NCBI GenBank assembly: GCA_913777515.1
Contig: CAJYSL010000277.1
Location: forward strand, 1-39,877
Direction: 5' to 3'
Length of the DNA: 39,877 nt
DNA from: an uncultured Mucilaginibacter sp.
GTDB taxonomy: Bacteria; Bacteroidota; Bacteroidia; Sphingobacteriales; Sphingobacteriaceae
Positions 25,124 to 33,293 of this stretch are shown here, one piece after another. The translations under genes and the position numbers were made by a program. Each line of letters begins with the position of its first letter. Positions within the stretch are counted from its first letter, which is position 1. The notes beneath the pieces are model-generated. The model did no database searches. It saw only the letters and a program-made list of their open reading frames with translations, and was not told the DNA's origin.

Positions 25124-27436
25124 CTACTTTTCGGACAGGAGTTCGTTGTTTACTTTATTACTGATGCTGTGTACAATGCTATCGAGTTCTTGGGCACACT
25201 TACCAATCATGCCGATGATTTTCTCCCGCTCTTTAATTTCGGACGGGTCATTAGCCAATTGGGACAGGGCCAGTATGGACGCAACCGGCTTACGAATTTC
25301 GTGCGAACTTGACCACGAAATTTCCTGTAATATTTTGTTTTGATAAAATAACTGGTCTTCGCGCTGCTTGCGCTCGGTGATGTTGCGATGCACGGCAATG
25401 TAGCCGGTATGTTGTCCCGAGTCGTTAAACATAGGCGTGTATTCCACATTGACCCATTGGGTGATGCCGTTTTTTAAGTGATGTTTAACATCCAGCGAAA
25501 ATGTTTCCAGCCGGGCTTTACGGTCGTATATTTCGGCATTGATATGTTGGTCAATATGCGGTCCGCCCAAAAACTCACTTGGTTCTCTGCCTTTAACCTC
25601 ATCTAAAGTATATCCGCTGTAATCTTCAAATGCTTTATTAATCCAGGTAATACGATGCTCGGTGTCCATCACAACCACCATGTTATTGATTTTGGTAATA
25701 ATTTCGGCCAAACGCTTGTTTTCTTCGTCAATACGCTTAAACTCATCAATATCTTTTACCGCACCTACAATACGCACTGGTTGCCGTTCATCGTTGTAAA
25801 TAATATACCCCTGAGAAAATACGTGCTTATACCGGTCCTCTCCTGCCCGCATACGGTACTCGCAATACCAAGTGGTTTCGCCTGCCGCCATAGCCTGCCG
25901 TTGTGTAGTGGCAATAGCCCAAATATCGTCGGGATGCACAAACGACCGCCACCAGGCTTTGTTGCTGCCTACTTTGTCGGGCGTAATTTCGAGTAGCGCA
26001 GTTACATCGGTATAAAATAACAACTTATCGGCGGCCATATCATAATCGTAAATCACATCCTGTGTGGCTTTGGCAACAGTTTCGTAACGCATTACGGCTT
26101 GTTCGAGGCGGATATCTTTCTCTACCCTGTCGGTGATATCATTAAAATAAATGGCAATGCCATCTTCAATAGGATATACTGATACGGCGTGCCATTTTTT
26201 AAAATGCCGCCAGTAGGCCTCAAACTTTAACGAAACCTGTTCGGTTAATGCCTTTTGATATTGCTTGTAAGTGATGCGTGTTTCTATCCCCGGATAAATA
26301 TCTATTAGCTTTTTACCAATGAGTTCTGATGCAGGCTTACCGGCCTCTAACTCAAAACGCTTATTAACTTTAGTAAAAGCCAGGTTATGGTCGAGCGTAT
26401 AAAAACCTTCGTTGATGTTATTCAGCGTATTTTCGAAGCTTACCAGGTACTTATTACGCTCAATTTCCATTTGCTTAAGCTCAGTAATATCCTGGGTAGA
26501 CCCGGTTATTTTGTAGGGTCTGCCCTCCTTAAACTCCGGCTTGCCCAGATGCCTGATGTAACAGGTGCGCCCGTCAAACAATTTTACCCTTAAGGTCAAA
26601 TCCAGCGGTTTGCCCCTGGTAAAAAGGACATTAATAGCTTCAGCCATCGTTTGGCGGTCTTCCGGAAAAACCTGCTGCATATACAGGTTATACAGGTTGA
26701 TACTTTTGTCGGGCTTAATCTGCATAATCATGTACATTTCGTCAGACCAAACCAGTTCCTTAGTTTCCAGATAAAACTCCCACCCCCCAACTTTAGCCAA
26801 TTGCTGAGTTTCGCTCAGCTTTTCTTTCCCGGCTTTTAGTTCTTCATTAAGCTTTTCAAGCGTTTCTTCGTAGCTAATCTTATCGGTAATATCATAAGCC
26901 GTCACCAGATTGCGCACTTTACCATCAACTTTAATGGGTTGTGCAATAACATTAACTATTACAGGTGTACCATCAGCTTTTAAGGTAGTCCAGATGCCAT
27001 CGTGCCATACGTAAGATTGGTCACCCTTTATTGCTTTAGTAATACGCTCACGGTCGGCCTCAGGACCAATTTCGTAAACAGCCATCTGCAAAAACTGCTC
27101 GCGCGAATAGCCGTAATTAGCGACGGCTGCGTTATTAACCGAAATAAATTTTAAGGTATCAGGGTCGTATATCCACATCGGGATGATGCTGCCCTCGTAC
27201 ATCGAGCGGTACTGTTCTTCGCTTTCACTCAACCGTTTGCTGCCTACGCTGATGAGTTTCCAAAGCATCAGCCCGGTAATCAAAACAAAAAACATACCTT
27301 TAAGGCTGCTTATGGTTTGCAACGTTTCGGGGCTCGATATGCCTTCAAACCAAAACAATAGCTTATCGCTCAGGGTTATCCAAAGGCAACACGCGATAAT
27401 ATATATGGCTGAAATTTTAGTTGGTCCTAACTTCAT
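25124..27436 (-). CDS. Multi-PAS signalling protein with histidine box but no ATPase domain
   Basis: A 770-residue protein. Two N-terminal hydrophobic segments (ISAIYIIACCLWITLSDKLLFWF and GMFFVLITGLMLWKLI) anchor it. About five PAS domains follow, near residues 75-195, 210-325, 330-445, 450-570 and 580-695, several ending in PAC-like tails (VTAYDITDK, GSTQDITELK, GAVKDIDEF, AVHRNITERK). It ends with a DHp-type helix pair: SSHEIRKPVASILAL with a phospho-acceptor-like His near 712, and CAQELDSIVHSISNKV, stopping 58 residues after the His. A normal HATPase_c domain (about 110-150 residues) is absent and does not continue downstream, where the next gene converges. It could be a partner for other kinases, a phosphate acceptor, or a scaffold. 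Confidence 0.88.
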   Translation of the reverse strand: MKLGPTKISAIYIIACCLWITLSDKLLFWFEGISSPETLQTISSLKGMFFVLITGLMLWKLISVGSKRLSESEEQYRSMYEGSIIPMWIYDPDTLKFISVNNAAVANYGYSREQFLQMAVYEIGPEADRERITKAIKGDQSYVWHDGIWTTLKADGTPVIVNVIAQPIKVDGKVRNLVTAYDITDKISYEETLEKLNEELKAGKEKLSETQQLAKVGGWEFYLETKELVWSDEMYMIMQIKPDKSINLYNLYMQQVFPEDRQTMAEAINVLFTRGKPLDLTLRVKLFDGRTCYIRHLGKPEFKEGRPYKITGSTQDITELKQMEIERNKYLVSFENTLNNINEGFYTLDHNLAFTKVNKRFELEAGKPASELIGKKLIDIYPGIETRITYKQYQKALTEQVSLKFEAYWRHFKKWHAVSVYPIEDGIAIYFNDITDRVEKDIRLEQAVMRYETVAKATQDVIYDYDMAADKLLFYTDVTALLEITPDKVGSNKAWWRSFVHPDDIWAIATTQRQAMAAGETTWYCEYRMRAGEDRYKHVFSQGYIIYNDERQPVRIVGAVKDIDEFKRIDEENKRLAEIITKINNMVVVMDTEHRITWINKAFEDYSGYTLDEVKGREPSEFLGGPHIDQHINAEIYDRKARLETFSLDVKHHLKNGITQWVNVEYTPMFNDSGQHTGYIAVHRNITERKQREDQLFYQNKILQEISWSSSHEIRKPVASILALSQLANDPSEIKEREKIIGMIGKCAQELDSIVHSISNKVNNELLSEK

Positions 27437-27643
27437 CTCCCAGCGCCGGAATTAGTTTTGCCGTAATAAAATTACAGCCGGATATTTAAGGTTATGGTGT
27501 TGCATGTTGAGCGGGTGCCTATGCTAAAATTGCGATAGGTTATTACCTGCAAATTTCTAATAAAATATTGACAACCATCATTAATTGCTAAAATTTAAGT
27601 ACTTGTTGAAACACATTTATACCCGTATTTGCTATAATAACAT

Positions 27644-28264
27644 ATGCTGATTAAAATTTATCCGGAAAACCCCAACCCTAAAGCTATTGACCAGGTAGTA
27701 CAGGTATTACGGCGGGGAGGACTGATTATTTACCCTACCGATACCGTTTATGGCCTGGGCTGTGATATTACCAACCATAGAGCCATTGAGGCCATTGCCC
27801 GCATCAGGCATATTAAGCCCGAAAAGGCCAATTTTTCTTTTATCTGCCATGATTTAAGCAACCTGGCCGATTATACCAAATCCATTGATAACACGGTGTT
27901 CAGGGTGCTTAAAAAAGCGTTGCCAGGCCCGTTTACCTTTATTTTGAATGCGAGCGGCAAAGTGCCTAAGTTATTAAGCTCTAATAAAAAAACAGTGGGT
28001 ATACGTATACCTGACAATAACATTGCCCGCGAGATTGTAAAACAACTGGGCAACCCTATCCTGTCTACTTCTATACGTGATGAAGATGATATTTTGGAAT
28101 ACTCAACCGACCCGGAACTGATTCATGAAAAATACCAGGATATGGTAGACATCGTGATTGACGGCGGGTATGGTGGCAACGTAGCCTCTACGGTAGTAGA
28201 CGTTACATCGGGCGAATTTGAAGTAATTCGTGAAGGTAAAGGCGAGTTAGAAATGTACATGTAA
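27644..28264 (+). CDS. Sua5/YciO/YrdC family protein (YciO type)
   Basis: A 206-residue protein with the YrdC fold: GGLIIYPTDTVYGLGCDITN, IARIRHIKPEKANFSFICHDLSNLADYT, LPGPFTFILNAS, VGIRIPDNNIAREIVKQLGNPILSTSI and VASTVVDVTSGEFEVIREGKGEL. Sua5/TsaC makes threonylcarbamoyl-AMP for t6A in tRNA. The motif here departs from the canonical KxR...KxxxSxxx / SAN set (STSIRDED in place of SANxSG), which points to the YciO subgroup, whose role is less certain. It is a single gene, divergent from the PAS gene and convergent with trpA. Confidence 0.9.
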   Translation: MLIKIYPENPNPKAIDQVVQVLRRGGLIIYPTDTVYGLGCDITNHRAIEAIARIRHIKPEKANFSFICHDLSNLADYTKSIDNTVFRVLKKALPGPFTFILNASGKVPKLLSSNKKTVGIRIPDNNIAREIVKQLGNPILSTSIRDEDDILEYSTDPELIHEKYQDMVDIVIDGGYGGNVASTVVDVTSGEFEVIREGKGELEMYM

Positions 28265-28271
28265 GAAAATA

Positions 28272-28315
28272 TAAAGGCCGGAAGCTGTTATGTTCAATCA
28301 GCTTTCCGGCCTTAT
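28272..28315. terminator. Bidirectional terminator between yciO-like gene and trpA
   Basis: AAGGCCGGAAGCTG and CAGCTTTCCGGCCTT form a long stem with one bulged base and a loop of about 11 nt. A-rich sequence precedes it and T-containing sequence follows, so it can serve both the plus-strand yciO-like gene and the minus-strand trp operon. Confidence 0.78.
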
Positions 28316-28322
28316 AAAGTTC

Positions 28323-29093
28323 TTATCCTTTGATGCTCTTAATAAACTCCGGTATCTTTTCCATATAACCGGGCGTTCCTAACAACTTCACAAAAGCACT
28401 ACCTACAATGGCCCCGTTGGCGTAGGCGGTTGCCTTTTGATAAGTAGCCCGGTCGCCAATACCAAAACCAATTACCGTCGGATTTTTAAGCTGCATGTCT
28501 TTAATGCGCTGAAAGTAAGTTTCGGTAGCATCAGATACCTGCAGGCTGTTTCCGGTAACAGATGCTGACGATAAAAGGTAGATGAAGCTGTTACTTAATT
28601 CATCAATTTTGCGGATGCGGGCTTCAGCAGTTTGCGGGGTAACCAAAAATATGTTACTTAATTCATGTTGGGCAAAGCAATTTTTATATAGCGTTTCGTA
28701 TTCATACATCGGCAGGTCGGGTACAATTACGCCATCCACACCTACCTCGGCAGCTTTAGCACAAAAGCGTTCCACGCCATACTGTACCATGGGGTTAACA
28801 TAGCCCATCAGCAATACCGGGATACTTACCCGCTTGCGCAGCTCGGCCAGTTGCTCAAACAGCAGGTTCAAGTTCATGCCGTTATCCAAGGCGGTTTGCG
28901 AGCTATGCTGAATGGTTGGCCCATCGGCTACAGGGTCTGAATACGGAAAGCCAATTTCCAGGAAATCAACACCGGCTTTTTCCAACGCTTCGGCAATATC
29001 TACGGTGGTATTAAGTTCCGGGTAACCGGCTGTAAAATATACGGATAACAGGTTGTTCTTTTTTTTATCGAACAATTGATTTAATCTGTTCAT
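28323..29093 (-). CDS. trpA: Tryptophan synthase alpha chain
   Basis: A 256-residue TIM barrel. The catalytic Glu47 and Asp53 are in FLEIGFPYSDPVADGPTIQ; other family blocks are VLLMGYVNPMVQYG, GVIVPDLPMYE, YLLSSASVTG and VIGFGIGDRATYQ. It splits indole-3-glycerol phosphate to indole and glyceraldehyde 3-phosphate and passes indole to TrpB. It is the last gene of the trp operon, separated from trpB by an unusual 140-bp spacer containing short tandem repeats, while the other trp genes are 1-2 bp apart. Confidence 0.98.
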   Translation of the reverse strand: MNRLNQLFDKKKNNLLSVYFTAGYPELNTTVDIAEALEKAGVDFLEIGFPYSDPVADGPTIQHSSQTALDNGMNLNLLFEQLAELRKRVSIPVLLMGYVNPMVQYGVERFCAKAAEVGVDGVIVPDLPMYEYETLYKNCFAQHELSNIFLVTPQTAEARIRKIDELSNSFIYLLSSASVTGNSLQVSDATETYFQRIKDMQLKNPTVIGFGIGDRATYQKATAYANGAIVGSAFVKLLGTPGYMEKIPEFIKSIKG

Positions 29094-29111
29094 GTGTCTT
29101 GTTCAGAGTTG

Positions 29112-29172
29112 GTAGTTCATAGCAAATAGTTCATAGCAAATGGTTGATAGTTTCTGGCAAATAGTAAATAGC
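29112..29172. repeat. Short tandem repeats in trpB-trpA spacer
   Basis: AGTTCATAGCAAAT occurs twice in tandem (29114-29127, 29128-29141), followed by degenerate units ending GGCAAAT and AGTAAATAGC. A partial inverse, TTAATTTGCTATTG, lies near 29190. This looks like a small intergenic repeat that expanded inside the operon. Confidence 0.7.
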
Positions 29173-29233
29173 TTTTCTATCGACCAGTCTTAATTTGCTA
29201 TTGTTCGGTACTTGGCGAACCGCTTATCGTTAG

Positions 29234-30415
29234 TTAAAAGCCGAAGTGTTTAATATAAGTTGATAAATCTTTGTCGCCGCGGCCCGACAGGCATACCACC
29301 ACATTGTCGTCTTTCTCAAATTTCATTTTCTCAAGATAGGCAAACGCGTGTGCCGACTCGATAGCCGGAATGATACCTTCCAGTTGTGAGAGCAGCAAGC
29401 CGGCTTGTAACGACTCATCATCAGTAATGTTTACATACTGCGCACGCTGTATTTTATGCAGATGAGCATGCTGCGGACCGATACCGGGATAATCCAGACC
29501 TGCCGAAATAGAATAGGGCTCTACCACTTGTCCGTCATCCGTCTGCATCAAAATGGTACGGCTACCGTGCAATATACCTTCGCGGCCTAACACTGATGTT
29601 GCTGCCGAATGTCCGCTATCTACACCTTTGCCCGCTGCTTCAACCGCAATCAATTTTACCTGCTCATCCTCTAAAAAGTGGTAGAACATACCCATGGCGT
29701 TACTGCCACCGCCTACACAAGCCAATACATATTCGGGTAATTCTTTACCGGTTTGTTCCAGCAATTGTTTTTTAGTTTCTAAAGAGATAATGGATTGAAA
29801 CTGGGCTACCATTTCGGGATAAGGATAAGGCCCGACTACCGAACCGATAATATAATGCGTATCAACCGGGTTGCCAATCCAATCGCGCATAGCTTCGTTG
29901 GTGGCATCTTTAAGGGTTTTACTGCCCGAGGTGGCCGGCACTACGGTAGCACCCAGCATTTTCATGCGGGCTACGTTAGGCGCCTGGCGCTCCATATCTA
30001 TCTCGCCCATATACACCACACATTGCATGCCCATCAACGCACAAACTGTAGCGGTGGCTACACCATGCTGACCGGCGCCTGTTTCGGCAATAATGCGTTT
30101 TTTGCCCAGGCGCTGGGCCAAAAGTATCTGGCCTATGGCATTGTTTATTTTATGCGAGCCAGTATGGTTTAAATCTTCGCGCTTTAAAAATATATTGGCA
30201 CCATATTTTTCAGAAAGCCGTTTTGCCAAATACAGCGGCGAAGGCCGGCCAACGTAATCTTTGAGTAACTGGTCAAATTCGTTTTTAAATCCTGCATCAC
30301 CAATAATTTGCAGGTACTGCTGCCGTAATTCTTCAACGTTTGGGTAAAGCATCTCAGGGATGTATGCCCCGCCAAAATCTCCGTAATATCCCTGCTCGTT
30401 TACTGTATATCTCAT
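29234..30415 (-). CDS. trpB: Tryptophan synthase beta chain
   Basis: A 393-residue PLP enzyme. The Schiff-base lysine is Lys89 in [10 protein letters not shown], the phosphate-binding loop is [10 protein letters not shown], and [11 protein letters not shown] and [14 protein letters not shown] are the usual active-site and monovalent-cation segments. It condenses indole with serine to make tryptophan, in complex with TrpA. It lies 2 bp after trpF, which suggests translational coupling, and 140 bp before trpA. The length is typical. Confidence 0.98.
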   Translation of the reverse strand: MRYTVNEQGYYGDFGGAYIPEMLYPNVEELRQQYLQIIGDAGFKNEFDQLLKDYVGRPSPLYLAKRLSEKYGANIFLKREDLNHTGSHKINNAIGQILLAQRLGKKRIIAETGAGQHGVATATVCALMGMQCVVYMGEIDMERQAPNVARMKMLGATVVPATSGSKTLKDATNEAMRDWIGNPVDTHYIIGSVVGPYPYPEMVAQFQSIISLETKKQLLEQTGKELPEYVLACVGGGSNAMGMFYHFLEDEQVKLIAVEAAGKGVDSGHSAATSVLGREGILHGSRTILMQTDDGQVVEPYSISAGLDYPGIGPQHAHLHKIQRAQYVNITDDESLQAGLLLSQLEGIIPAIESAHAFAYLEKMKFEKDDNVVVCLSGRGDKDLSTYIKHFGF

Positions 30416-30417
30416 GG

Positions 30418-31038
30418 TTAGTTAGCTCTTAATATATTAAATGCGTTGCGCAACTGGTCTATGTTTTTTAATCCGGGCTCAATTTCAAACCGGCTATTCA
30501 GGTCAACACCGTAAAAAGCCGGGTGTTTAATTTCTTTTACGCTGGCGATGTTTTCGGGGCTTAACCCGCCGCAAATAAAAAACGGCACATCCAATTTATA
30601 CTTGGCTAAAATATCCCAGTTAAAAGTTTTACCCGAGCCACCGTGCCCTATCGTTTTGGTATCAAACATAAAGTAATCTACGTGGCCTGCGTAATCGTCC
30701 AATTGTGCAAAGTCAAAATCGTCATCAACACCAAAGGCTTTTAAAACCGTCACTCTATCCCGCAATGCCTGGCAAAAAGCCGGGGATTCGCTGCCGTGCA
30801 ATTGTACGGCATTAAACCCCAATTGGTTTATCAGAGCATTAATTTTATCAGCCTCTTCATTTACAAAAACAGCTGTTTTGCAGATGGACTCAGGCAAGGC
30901 GGTTAGTACCTCTGCCGGTAAATCAGCAATGTACCGGGGCGATAAACCATAGCAAATAAAGCCCGTATAATCTGGATTCAACTCGGCCAATGCCTTAATA
31001 TTTTCAGGATACTTCATCCCGCAAACCTTAATCTTCAT
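30418..31038 (-). CDS. trpF: Phosphoribosylanthranilate isomerase
   Basis: A 206-residue TIM-barrel enzyme starting [13 protein letters not shown], with [38 protein letters not shown] and [12 protein letters not shown], ending [20 protein letters not shown]. Cys in KVCGM and Asp in MFDTK are the expected catalytic residues. It isomerises N-(5'-phosphoribosyl)anthranilate to CdRP. It is separated by 1 bp from trpD and 2 bp from trpB. The trpC gene usually placed beside it is missing from this operon. Confidence 0.97.
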   Translation of the reverse strand: MKIKVCGMKYPENIKALAELNPDYTGFICYGLSPRYIADLPAEVLTALPESICKTAVFVNEEADKINALINQLGFNAVQLHGSESPAFCQALRDRVTVLKAFGVDDDFDFAQLDDYAGHVDYFMFDTKTIGHGGSGKTFNWDILAKYKLDVPFFICGGLSPENIASVKEIKHPAFYGVDLNSRFEIEPGLKNIDQLRNAFNILRAN

Positions 31039-31039
31039 G

Positions 31040-32029
31040 TTAGCTTTGCAACAGGCTTTTAAAACTATTAAGAGCTTTACCGTTCATCAGGCTTTCTTCG
31101 GCTTCGTAAAAACTGTCGGCAAAACTTTGGCCGCCTTTAATGGTGCGGATGGCTAAAGCTGCATTGCAAAGCACTACATTATTTTGCGCCGTAGTGGCTT
31201 TACCCTCTAACACCTGCATAAATATCGCAGCCGAATCTGCCACGGTATGGCCTCCGGTTATCTCCTCAGCATTAACCTTGTCAAAACCTAAAGCGGTAAT
31301 ACTGTTAATCCTCTCGCCATCTGCCGAAAAGGTTTTAAAATCGCCGGTTAACGATACCTCATCATAACCATCCAACGCATTTACAATAGTATAGTTGATG
31401 GTTGATTTTTGATAAAGATAGGCGTACAAACGGGCCAGCTCAAGGTTGTAAACACCTACCATCTGGTTATTGGGGCGTGCCGGATTAACCATTGGCCCTA
31501 ACATGTTAAAAAACGTTTTTACCGCTAACTCGCGGCGTACCGGTGCCACGGTTTTCATGGCCGGGTGAAATAGCGGTGCGTGCAAAAAACAAATATTGGC
31601 TTTATCCAAACCGCTGTTTAGCTTATCGCCATCGTTAGTAAACTGGTAGCCCAGGTACTCCATGACGTTGGATGAGCCGCAGCCTGACGATACACCATAG
31701 TTACCATGCTTGGCTACTTTATAACCAGCCCCGGCCACTACAAATGATGCCAGGGTTGATATATTAAAGGTGTCTTTACCATCGCCGCCGGTTCCGCAGA
31801 GGTCTATTAAATCATCGGCTTCTAAATTGATGGGCAGGCACAGCTCCAGCATGGCATCACGGAAACCTTCCAGTTCGTCAACCGTGATGGTACGCATACA
31901 GTAGGCCGTCATAAACGCCGCCATTTGCGACACGTTGTATTTACCTTGTGCTATATTGGTGAGTATCTCTTTAGATTGCTCCCGGCTAAATGTTTTGTGC
32001 TCGAATAAATGATTTAGTATCGCTTTCAT
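31040..32029 (-). CDS. trpD: Anthranilate phosphoribosyltransferase
   Basis: A 329-residue protein from the ATG at 32029 (MKAILNHLFEHK). The track ORF adds 36 residues from the mRNA leader, which do not belong to the family. Key blocks are LCGTGGDGKDTFNIST (PRPP/Mg binding, residues 79-92), KHGNYGVSSGCGSSNVMEYLG, FLHAPLFHPAMKTVAPVRRELAVKTFFNMLGPMVNP and GYDEVSLTG. It transfers phosphoribose to anthranilate. It is the first structural gene after the trpL leader and attenuator, with no trpE or trpG upstream: a divergent potassium channel gene is there instead. Confidence 0.97.
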   Translation of the reverse strand: MKAILNHLFEHKTFSREQSKEILTNIAQGKYNVSQMAAFMTAYCMRTITVDELEGFRDAMLELCLPINLEADDLIDLCGTGGDGKDTFNISTLASFVVAGAGYKVAKHGNYGVSSGCGSSNVMEYLGYQFTNDGDKLNSGLDKANICFLHAPLFHPAMKTVAPVRRELAVKTFFNMLGPMVNPARPNNQMVGVYNLELARLYAYLYQKSTINYTIVNALDGYDEVSLTGDFKTFSADGERINSITALGFDKVNAEEITGGHTVADSAAIFMQVLEGKATTAQNNVVLCNAALAIRTIKGGQSFADSFYEAEESLMNGKALNSFKSLLQS

Positions 32030-32089
32030 ATTTCGCCAGCTGCCTAAAGTGGAAGCATGGATATTCGTTTTCCCTGATTTGCTTATACA

Positions 32090-32108
32090 TTCCCCCTTCA
32101 GGGGGGAG
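32090..32108. repeat. GC-rich hairpin in trpD leader
   Basis: CCCCC-ttca-GGGGG lies in the transcribed leader between the attenuator and trpD. It has no T tract on the minus strand. Similar C-rich/G-rich short palindromes are frequent intergenic repeats in this group, so I do not assign a regulatory role. Confidence 0.5.
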
Positions 32109-32112
32109 GCAT

Positions 32113-32193
32113 AAAAAAAGGGCTGCCTTGCGGGCAACCCTTCATATTATATCAATTAATAAACAGGAGATTGCCTTACGATTACTCGTTAAG
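32113..32193 (-). promoter_or_regulatory. Tryptophan attenuator (alternative hairpins and terminator)
   Basis: On the minus strand three mutually exclusive pairings can be drawn. 1:2 is CTTAACGA (32193-32186) with TCGTAAG (32181-32175), with one bulge. The antiterminator 2:3 is GGCAATCT (32175-32168) with GGGTTGCC (32140-32133), eight pairs including two G-U. The terminator 3:4 is AAGGGTTGCC (32142-32133) with GGCAGCCCTT (32127-32118), loop CGCAA, followed by a T tract. A ribosome stalled at the Trp codons of trpL would cover segment 1 and favour the antiterminator, which is the classical logic of attenuation by leader peptide. Confidence 0.88.
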
Positions 32194-32223
32194 CCACCAC
32201 CAGTTATTGTTTTGTATATTCAT
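32182..32223 (-). CDS. trpL: trp operon leader peptide, MNIQNNNWWWLNE
   Basis: A 13-codon ORF on the minus strand, too short for the ORF track: ATG at 32223, three consecutive TGG codons at 32202-32194, TAA at 32184-32182. It lies upstream of a terminator hairpin and then trpD. A run of three Trp codons in 13 is very unlikely by chance and is the hallmark of a Trp-sensing leader peptide. The product is presumed to have no function other than ribosome pausing when charged tRNA-Trp is scarce. The start is only a few bases after the predicted transcription start, so translation may begin on a nearly leaderless mRNA. Confidence 0.9.
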   Translation of the reverse strand: MNIQNNNWWWLNE

Positions 32224-32235
32224 TGTTTACGGTGG

Positions 32236-32267
32236 CAAATATGATTATTGTTTTTTCGAAATGCAAA
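32236..32267 (-). promoter_or_regulatory. Promoter of the trp operon
   Basis: On the minus strand, TTTG (32267-32264) and CATATTTG (32243-32236) are separated by 20 bp. This is one mismatch from the TTTG / TAnnTTTG consensus. The predicted start of transcription falls only a few bases before the trpL ATG. Confidence 0.55.
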
Positions 32268-32311
32268 TGATAATAATATTTTTATGAGCAAAACAGCACT
32301 CAACAAACTAC

Positions 32312-33256
32312 ATGGCAATAGGTAACAGGGTAATTAATCCCGAGGATGATTTAGGCTTTGGCCGACAGGCCGTTGCACAACGGGTAATTAATAAAGACGG
32401 CTCGATAAACGTTAACCGCCGGGGCCTCCCTTTTTTCAGAACAACCGACGTTTACAACCACCTTATCAGCATGAGCTGGACTAAATTCTGGCTGGTGATA
32501 CTAAGCGGTTACCTGATTACCAACATTGCTTTTGCCTTTATTTATAACCTCACCGGCATAAAAAACCTGGAAGGTGCTGATGGCAAAACCATGATAGCTC
32601 ATTTTTTTGATGCCTTTTTCTTTTCGGCACAAACCCTGTCGACGGTTGGGTATGGGCATATTAGTCCTAAAGGTATACTAACCAATTCTATTGCAGCTTT
32701 TGAGTCGATGTTGGGACTGCTATCGTTCGCGTTGGCTACCGGTTTACTTTATGGCCGGTTTTCGCGGCCGTCGGCTAAAATTATTTACAGCAATAATATG
32801 CTGGTAGCACCTTATCTGCAAAACCAGAAGGGTTTGATGTTCAGACTGGGTAACCTGCGCAGCAATACACTCATTGACCTTTCGGTTGATGTGATATTTT
32901 CGTACAACGAGCAGGTAGACGGTAAGATAGTCCGTAAGTTTTTTCCGTTGAAGCTGGAACGCAGCAAAGCCAGCATTTTAACCCTAAGCTGGACGGTGGT
33001 ACATCCGCTTGACGAAGATAGCCCGCTTTTTCATGTAACACCCGAAGAACTGAAAGCCACTAACGCCAATTTTGCGGTATTAATGAAAGCATATGACGAC
33101 ACCTTTTCGCAAACGGTGCATTCGCGCACCTCTTACCAGTATGATGAGTTAATATGGGGAGCCAAATTTACGCCGGCATTTTATACGGATGAAGACGGCA
33201 AGGTATCGCTTGATTTAAGCAGGATTGGCACTTATGCCAAAGCAGACCTTCCGTAA
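32312..33256 (+). CDS. KirBac-type inward-rectifier potassium channel
   Basis: A 314-residue protein: cytoplasmic N-terminus with a slide-helix-like segment (YNHLISMSWTKFWLVI), membrane helix 1 near 58-80, pore helix and potassium filter TVGYG at 111-115 (FFSAQTLSTVGYGHISPKG), and membrane helix 2 near 124-150 (FESMLGLLSFALATGLLYGRFSRP). The C-terminal half is the beta-rich cytoplasmic Kir domain (MLVAPYLQNQKGLMFRLGNLRSNTLIDLSVDV). The arrangement matches prokaryotic Kir channels rather than simple two-helix channels. It is a single gene divergent from the trp operon, sharing about 90 bp of upstream DNA with it. Confidence 0.94.
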   Translation: MAIGNRVINPEDDLGFGRQAVAQRVINKDGSINVNRRGLPFFRTTDVYNHLISMSWTKFWLVILSGYLITNIAFAFIYNLTGIKNLEGADGKTMIAHFFDAFFFSAQTLSTVGYGHISPKGILTNSIAAFESMLGLLSFALATGLLYGRFSRPSAKIIYSNNMLVAPYLQNQKGLMFRLGNLRSNTLIDLSVDVIFSYNEQVDGKIVRKFFPLKLERSKASILTLSWTVVHPLDEDSPLFHVTPEELKATNANFAVLMKAYDDTFSQTVHSRTSYQYDELIWGAKFTPAFYTDEDGKVSLDLSRIGTYAKADLP

Positions 33257-33293
33257 TCAAGTATTTAGCCCGGTAAATTAATTCCTACAGAAA

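Noticed and set aside
32030-32137. N-terminal extension of the trpD ORF
   Set aside because: The extra 36 residues translate the untranslated leader and a C/G hairpin. TrpD homology starts at the ATG at 32029.
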